Origin: Cynocephalus volans
Taxonomy: Eukaryota; Chordata; Mammalia; Dermoptera; Cynocephalidae
Direction: 5' to 3'
DNA: 64,000 nt
Assembly (NCBI RefSeq): GCF_027409185.1
Contig: NC_084463.1
Location: forward strand, 162,045,869-162,109,868
The notes beneath the pieces were generated by a model. That model was not told where the DNA came from and made no database searches. It saw only the letters and a list, made by a program, of their open reading frames with translations. Position numbers and translations under genes: made by a program. Shown piece after piece: positions 11,601 to 20,600 of this stretch; the first letter of the stretch is position 1; every line of letters begins with the position of its first letter.

Positions 11601-14600
11601 TAACAGTATTAAGCAGTTTAATAGCAATTACTGATCTGCTGCTTAAATGAATGATATCTTCTTTATTCATTGTGTTGGAAGGGCCCAGTGGAAAGGGAGA
11701 AAAAAACCAAACAAACAAAACCTAATACTATTCCAGTTGACCAGGCTGGAGGAATGGAAGCTCGTTAAGATCCAGAAGGCACTTGACTGTCATTTTATGT
11801 GTTTTCCTTTAAGTAAAACTATTGTATTGCCTCTCATAAAACAGCTACTATTATAACTGTATTCTATGTATTTAGGAAGCTAGAGGAAAGATTGAACATA
11901 TTAAGAGATGTGGAAGGTATAAAAAAAGACCCAAAACAAACTTTTAGAGATGAAAACTACAATGTCTGAGATGAACATTACATAATAATATTATTAGCAT
12001 ATTAAACACTTAAGGAAAAACACATAGCAATAAAAACTATCTGAAATGAAACAGATTTTTAAAAAAGAGTAAAAATAAGTAAGTATCTGTGAGCTATGGT
12101 ACAGCTTCAAGTAACATAACATACATGTAACTGGAGAATCTAAAGAAGAAAAGGGGAGGGGGAAACAATATATTTGAAGAAATAATGGCTGAAAAATTTC
12201 CAAATTTGATGAAATCTGTCAACTCACGGATCTAAGAACCCTGATGAACTCCATGCCCTGGAGAGATGAAGAAAACTACACCAACGCACATAATAATTAA
12301 AATTGGTTAAAACCAGTGTGGTAAAGAGGAAATCATAAAAGCAGACATGAATGTTCAAGCCTCACAGAACTGTAACCAAGTACAACTATAAATAACACCA
12401 TGGTATGTACAAGGAAATTTAAAAAAGGATTACAGCAGATTTCCTGTTGGAAACAGTGTAAACTAGAAAAAATGGAGCAACCTCTTTAGAGTATAGGGAA
12501 AAAGCAAACAACTCTCTCTCCAGAATTCTTTACCCAGCAAAAAAAAAAAAAATCTTTAAAAACAAAAATGAGACGAAGATTTTTTTCTGACATAAAAAAT
12601 AGGAAAGAATTCATTATCAACAGACAAAGATACAAAAGAAATCTCTCAAGCAGACGAAAAGTGATACCAGATGGAAATCTTGATCTACACAAACAAATGA
12701 AGAATACTGGAAATAGTGACTACATGGGTAAATATACAGCCTTTTTTTTCTTATTATTTAAATCCCTTTAAAACATAATTTACTGTTTTTTTTTTTTTTT
12801 GGCGGCTGGCCAGTGTGGGGATCTAAACTTGTGACCTTGGTGTTGTAACACCATGCTCTAACCAACTGAGCTAAATGGCCAGCCCTATAATTGACTTTTT
12901 AAAGCAAAAATAATAACAATGTATTATAAGTTTTATGATCTATGTAGAAGTAAAATGTATGACAACAGTAGCATGAAGATCAGGAGGACAGAAATGGAAA
13001 TATACTGCTGTAAAGGTCTTATACGTAGAGTGTTATAATATTACCTGAAGGTAGACTAATAAGTTCAAGATAAAAGGAACTATTAATCAACCTGCTGAAC
13101 TGGGAAAAAAAGAAAAAGAAAAAAATGAACCATTAAAATAAAACAAGAGATAAAATGGGTGATAAAAAAATATTCAACCCAAAAGAAGACAGAAACAAGG
13201 AAAAGGAAACAAAAAACAGATGAGACAAATAGAAAACAATTATCATGATGATATATTTAAGCCCTGCCATATTAATTTATCCCATTAAATGTAAATGGTC
13301 TATTCGGATCCTCATATACTCTAGCCACCAAAAAGAAAAAGAAAAAAAAAAAGTAAATGGTCTAAACAATTCAATTAAAAGGCAGAGATTGTTAGATTGG
13401 ATAAAGGAGCAAGAGCCAACTACATGCAGTCTACAAGAATCTCATTTTAAATATAAGGAAGAAAAAGATTAAAAGTAAAAGGATGGAAAAAGATATATCA
13501 TCCTTATGCTAATCAAAAGAGAACTGAAGAGGCCCAGCCCATGGCTCACTTGGGAGAGTGTGGTGCTAACAACACCAAGCCAAGGGTTAGGATCCCCTTA
13601 CAGGTCATCTTTAAAAAAAAAAAAAAGAGAGAGAGAACTGAAGAGGCTGTATTAATATCATACAAAGTAGATTTCAGAGCAAAGAATATTACCAGGCCCT
13701 CTTTAGAGGGCCATTTCATAATGATGAAAGGATCAGTTAATCATGAAGACAATAGTCCTAAACATTCATACATCTTTTAAGAGAGCTTCAAAATACATGA
13801 AACAAAATAATAGAACTGTAAGGATAAATAGACAAATTCACAATTATACTTGGATACTTCAACATACTTCTTTCCATAATTGGTAGTACAAGTAGACAGA
13901 ATATCAGTAAGCCTATAGAAGTCTTAAACAATGCTATCAATCAATTTGACCTAATTGATATTTATAAAAACACTCTTCTTAACCACAGCAGACTATACAT
14001 TCTTTTGAAAGTCACAAGGAACATTTAGCAAGATAGACTATATTCTGAGCCACTAAATATTTCTGAATAAATTTAAAAGGATCCAGGCTGGCTGGTTAGG
14101 TTAGTTGGCAAGAGTACAGTGTTGTAAACCAAGGTCAAGAGGTTGACTCCCCATACCAGTGAGCCACCAAAAAAAAATAAAATAAAATAAAAAAATAAAA
14201 AGGATCCAAGTCATACAAAGTATGTTTTTGACCACGGTAGAATTATTAAAGTAAAATCAGTAACAGAAAGATCTCTAGAAAATTCAAATATATTTGGAAA
14301 CCAAATGACACACATATAAATAAACCATGGGTCAAAACCAAAAACCAAAAGGGAAATTAGAAAATAATTTAAGTGGAAATGTAAATTATCAAAATTTGTG
14401 GGATGTAGCTAATACAGTATGTGGGGGAAGTGTCTGTGTTAAAAAAGAAAATAGTCTCAAATCAATGACCTCACCTTCCAACTTAAACTAGAACAAGAAG
14501 AGCAAATTTAACAGAAGAAATGAAATAATAAAGATCATAGTAGAAATCAATAAAATAGAAAACAGAAAAACAATAGAGAAAAATCAATGAAACTGAAAGG

Positions 14601-17600
14601 TGGTTCATTGGGAAGATTAATAAAATTGATAAACATTTAGCCAGATTAATCAGAATAAAAAGAGAGGACACAAATTGCCACTATCAGAAATTAGAAAGGT
14701 GGCATCAGGTATTAAAAGGATTATCAGAGAATATTATGAACAATGTTATTGCAGTAAATTTGACAACTTAGATGAAACAAACTTCTTAAAAGATATGAAT
14801 TACTAAAGTTCACTCAAGAAGAAATATCTCTATATACCTGATAGTTCTATATCTTCTAAAGAAATTGAACTTTTAGTTCAAATCTCGGCACTATAAAGAA
14901 ATCTCAATACACAATAAGAAAATAATCCAACATTTTAAATGTGCAAAAGATATGAACATACTTCACAGAAGATGCACAAACACAAATGGCAAATAGCACA
15001 AGAAAGATGCTGAATGTCATTATTCATTATGAAAACTCAAGTAAAAATCACAACAAGATACAAAAAAAAAGGGCCTTTACCACTTTTTTTTGGCAGCTGG
15101 CCAGTTAGGGGATCTGAACCCTTGACCTTGGTATTACCAGCACCACATTCTAACCAAGTGAACTAACTGGCCAGCCCCTAAGCAGCTTGGAAGACAGTTT
15201 GGCAGCGTCTTAACACGTTAAATGTACGTTTATCATGTTACATAGCTATTCCACTCCGAGGTGTTTACCCCAGAGAAATGAAGCATATGTCCACACAAAT
15301 ACTTGTACACCAATGCTCATGGCACCTTTATTTGTTATAGCCAAAAACTGGAAGCAACCACAGGTAAATGGATAAACAAATTGTCTATCCATACAGTGGA
15401 ACACTATTCAGCAATAAAAGGAATGAATTATTGATACATACAACAGCATAGATGAATCTCTAAGTAGCCATGCTGAGTGAAAAATCCAGAAATAGATGAA
15501 AGAGTACACACTATTTGATTGTTTTTATATAAAATTCTATAAAATGCCAACTAATCCATAGTTATAGGTCAATAGTTGCTTGAGGATGAGGAGGTGGGAG
15601 AGTTGGAGGGAATGCTTATAAAGGGCAGCAGGAAACTTGTGAGGTTGATGGATATGTTTGTTGTCTTGATTGCAGTGATGGGTTTCACAGGTATGTACAT
15701 ATGTCAATGCATGTACATGTATATGCATTTTATTTTATGTAACTTGTATCTCAATAAAATTATGATAAAAAATTATAGACACTGTTTCTGAGAAAATAAC
15801 AGGGCCTTTAACACCTGTGTGCATCTTCTCTCCCCCTCCTACCTCTGCTTGCCTGATTGAATGGGGAAGTTTAGATGCCCAGGCTATATGTACCTTCTAG
15901 GAAGCACCTTCCTAGCAATGTGTTTGCTGTTCCTTTCAGCTGGTTCACCACAAATACTCTTGCCAGTTTCCCTCCAACTTGGAAAGCTGCTGCACACACC
16001 TTGACCAAATAAAGCTAAAATCCATAGTATCAGTTTCCTAGGGATGCTGTAACAAATTACTATAAACCTGATGGCTTAAAAATAACAGAAATTTAATCTC
16101 GCACAGTTCTGGAGCCCAGAAGTCTGAAATCAATATGTTGACAGGGCCGCACTCCCTCCAGAGGCTCTAGGGGATAATCGTTCCCTGCTTCTTCTAGCTT
16201 CTGGTGGCACATGGTGTTCCTTGGCCCATGGCTTGCATAACTCCAATCTCTACCTCCATCTTTACATAGCCTTTTCCCCTCTGCCTCTCAAATCTCCTAT
16301 ACCTTTCTTTTATAAGGACACCTATCATTAGATTTAGGGCTTACCCTATATGATCCCATCTCCAGATCCTTAGATGTATCTGCAAAGACCCCCTTTCCAA
16401 ATAAGCTCATATTCACAGGTTCTGAGGGTTAGGACTTAGACATATCTTTTTGTGGGCCACAATTCAATTCATTAGAGCCATTCACATCTTCAACTTTCTA
16501 GGGATAGGTTCAGGGTAAGGTGTGTGACATTATAATAGGACCCAGAATACACAGGCAGAGACAGACTCCTCAGGATCTAGGAGTGTTTCAGCCTGTGAAG
16601 TCCTTTTGCATGGGCCTCTTTGATATCCCATGAGATCTCAGAAAGAAATGATCTGACCTCTTCACCCTGTTCTTTTTCTATAGTGATGGTTAACAGCTTT
16701 GGGGCCGTTTATAGCCCAATTATCTTAGCAGCTGGCTAGTGAACTCAGTCTTACCAGTAGTCATATGTCTTAGAAGGAAGGAGCATTTACTGAATCCCTA
16801 ATCTGTGCCAAGATTTTCACTTTAACCTCCATAAAGATGTTATGAGTTAGAGCGTAGAGGCACAAGAGTGGCACCCAGTGGCTTGACACTGCAAGATCAA
16901 GGACAAGTCAAATCCTTTAGCCTCTGGGCCAGTCCCTCAGTTTCCATTTCTAAATAGGAAAGGTAGAATAGCTGACCTCTTGAATAATAGAGAATAAAAC
17001 CACCTATAGCTATTATATAGTGTACGGAGAAATGGAAGAAATGAAAGAATATTTAGAGTTTTATAGAATCTATTCAGGGAAAGGCCATGCATGAGTGGAG
17101 ATTTTAAGCCTGAGTGTTAGAAAACAGACAATGGGCCAGGAATGAGTAGGCAAGATATTACTGCAGGGCTTAGTGTCACAGATGTGTGTAGAGACTGGGA
17201 ACTTAAATCCAGAATGAGCAGGAGCAGTAATGAGGCAGTTTTCTAAGGAAAGGCATTGTTCCGCAGGGGGCTAGCATTAAATGTCCCATAGAGTGTTAAA
17301 TCCAAGGAGGTGTATCCGAGGACAGGGCTGTCTCATCTCAGATGGTGAATGAATGGTATGCAAGGCTCCCAGAGAGCTCAGAGCTTTATTCCTCAATGTG
17401 GGTAGTTCCTTGTTAAGACCAATTTCGAGATAGGAGAAAAGTTTATCTATTGTATGAGATTTTCCACACTGAAGTAAAAAAAAAAAAAAAAAAAAAACTT
17501 TCTCTCAAAGAAGAAAAAAATGTTTGGAAAATTTCCTAATATTGTGTCTACACATCTTTAGGGCCATCTTTGCCCCTTCAGTGTTCCTTGGAATGCAATT

Positions 17601-20600
17601 ATTTAGAAACTGAAAGATTAATAAACAATATATGATAGAATGTCTATTTTTATTGAGATATAATTCCCATACCATAATATTTACCATTTTAAAGTGTACA
17701 ATATCATGGTTTTAAGTATATTCACTGTGTTATGCAACCATCACCGCTAAATTCCAGAACATTGCCATCACACCAAAAAGAAACTCTGTACCTACTAGCA
17801 GTTAGTCCCAGTTCCCTTCTCCTTCCAACCCCTAGCAACCATTAATTTACTTCCAATTTCTATGGATCTGCCTATTCTGGATGTTTCATATAAATGGAAC
17901 CATACAATATATGGCCTTTGTGTGGCTTCATTTAGCAGGTTTTCAAGTTTCCTCCATATCATAGCACGTAACAGCACTTCATTTGTTCTTAAGGCTGAAT
18001 AATATTCCCTTGTATGAGCATATCACATTTAGTTTACCCATTCATCAGCTGATGAACACAAGTTTTTTCCCACTTTTTGGCTATCATGAATAATGCTGTC
18101 ACGATTAACTTTCTGAGTAACTTCCACACTGTTTTCCAAAGTGGCTGCACCATCTTATATTCCCATGAGTACTGTAGGATGGTACCTGTTTCTCCACATC
18201 CTTATCAATGGTTATTATTATTTTCAGTACTATTACTATTATTGCCATCTTAGTGGGTGTGAAACAGTATCTCATAGTGCTTTTGATTTACATTTCCCTA
18301 ATGAATAGTGACGTTGAGCATCTTTTCACGTGCTCGTTGGCCATTTGTATATATTTTTTAAAGAAATGCCTATTAAATCCCTTATCCATTTTTTAATTGG
18401 ATTGTTATTTTATTGTTGAGTTACAAGAGTTCTTTACTCTGGATACAAGTATCTTATCAGATCCAATTTGCAAATATTTTCTCCCATTCTTGTGAATTGA
18501 CTCTTCACTTTCTTACAAAGTGTCCTTTGAAATACAAGTTTTTAATTTTGACGAAGAGGATATCGACTTTTATACATTTGTATTCTTGAAAAGAAAAGTA
18601 AGCAACTAGGAGGATTGGGTTCTGGACTTATAAGTACTTCTGCTTCTCTGTCCAGATTGAACCAACTAGTGTAGCAGGGCTCTAAAAGGCCACAGACGAC
18701 TACAGAATGTTTCCTGTGGCTTCCCGGGTTTGACTCTCTCAGTTATTTGTTGAGTACTTACCCTGACTAAGGCACTCTGCTAGCCAAAGAGAAAGGCAAG
18801 AAAAAAGTCTCTTTAAAGAAACTTAAGATGTAGAAAATGCACATAGGCACATAAAAATGCTGAGCAGGGACATGCAGAGCATACTTCAGCCCCCGAGGAA
18901 TGGGACAGACAGTAGGCAAGTGATCAGAGGTGAGAGAAGGAAGGAAATGCCAGGAGTGGCTGGAGTGAACTGCAACAGGGTCCACAGAAGAGGGAAGCCT
19001 TGAAGGTTAGAGTCAGGGTAGGAGGATTCCTGAGTCAGGAGGAAGTTAAAAGAAGAGTTCCAGGTGAGGGATGATAGCCCTATGAGGTCAACAAAGCCAC
19101 CACACATCTGTTTCACTAGGGTTTGTTCATGCTTCTGCAAAACTCACTGAGGTCTTCTAATTTTTTTAAGCAGCTGTCCCCAGAGAAAAAAGATGCAGCC
19201 CACAGCACTGAGGATACACATGAGAACAGCAGCCCAGAACTCACTGCAGGTAAGGTATTAGCTCTCAGGTGAGCCCTGGACTGACACTGGGGAAGTAAAA
19301 AACATGACTTGGAGCTTTCAGACTGTTCCGTTGCACCTTTTACCACCGCAGTGTCCTGGGACCTGGTCGCTTCCACTGCCACCATGAGTCTTCAGGGACA
19401 GCAGCAGGCGTTCCTTCCTAAAAGCTGGTATGACAGGACTAGAAGTTCTAATACAGTTTGTGCAGTTACAGATAGCTGCATATGATGGGGTGGGGGAAGG
19501 TAATAAGCAGATTCAGGACCTTGAATCCAGTTAGTCCCTTCATATCTTTTCTTGATTATTAGCGTTGATACTGCAGCTCTCCCCTGTTGTGCTTACGCCT
19601 CTGTTTGGGCCTTTGGAGGCTGCTCCTGGGTGCAGACACCACCTCACCCTTGATGAGTGTTATGGGGAGGTGTCGGTGTGTGTGATGTGATGGCAATTAT
19701 AATGATGTCTTTTCTTCACACATGCTACCCCCCCCAACAGCCTTCAGGGCTAGCAGCAGCAAGTGTAACAGCAACTCACACATAGTCACTGGCAAGTGCC
19801 ATGCACTATTCTGAGCTTTTAAAATGTATTTTTGCTCTTAGTTCTCAAAGCAATCCTAAGTGGTATAGGTACTATTATTATTCTCATTTTATAGATGAAG
19901 TAACTGAGGCCCAGAGATGTCAGTAAACTTACCCAAGGTTACACAGCTAGTAAAAGAGCCATAATTCAAACCCAGGCAGCCTACCTCCAGTCTGTCTCTG
20001 GAAGACCCAAGTTAGCAGGGATGCCCTCCTACAGATGCTGAGTTCTTTGGACAAAACAGTATTTGGGCTTGAAGGAAATTGGGGATTGTGACTTCAGCTT
20101 CTGTGCTTTGTTGGTAAATCCTTGTTTCCAGGGTCACAACTACAACAAGCTCATGTTGTCTGTGCTTAGGCCTAAGATATGGTCCTGAATCATTGTCAAT
20201 TGAGCCATGTTTTAAATGTTGTGGGAATAATGATGGAAATAAGAAAAGTTTTATTTGTGCAGTGAGGAGAGACAAAAAAGTAAGTTCCTTCCCTTAGAAG
20301 GAAGAAAATTAACATTTAATTCAACACCTTCTTGGACTCCAAGGAGATGTTAGGCTCATCCACAGACCTTATCTCAATTTAGTCCTTACAGTGATCCTTT
20401 GGGGTGGGTGGCATTAATCATGTCTCACAAATGAGAGAACCCAGGCTCAAGTCAGGTAGAGCAATAGCAGGAAGAGGAGCTGAACTGTAGCCTGCTGCCT
20501 CCAAAGCCCATCCTTTCACCACAGTTCAACATGAGCCTTGAAATCTACCTATTTATTATTTATTTATTTATTTATTTTTTTGTCTTTTTCGTGACCGGCA

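Larger units (their letters stand above)
10021..15785 (+). mobile_element. Old L1 (L1M-type) LINE, broken and interrupted
   Basis: It starts with 5' L1 sequence ('gccaagatggagtaacagag') and ends with the L1 3' terminus (a 'tatctcaataaaattatgat' run near 15745). No open reading frame survives. It is interrupted by a reverse-oriented retrocopy at 10925-11845, by SINEs at 12781, 13300, 13533, 14086 and 15085, and by an unusual 54-base patch at 12347-12400. Internal gaps are likely, as the L1-derived part is shorter than 6 kb. Confidence 0.8.
9114..19170. other. C11orf80 large intron (10 kb)
   Basis: Nearly all repeat-derived (see individual entries). Stretches not assigned: 9886-10020, 15786-16022 and 16991-17639, the last holding a 24-base poly(A) near 17477. 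No exon signal was seen in them. Confidence 0.6.
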
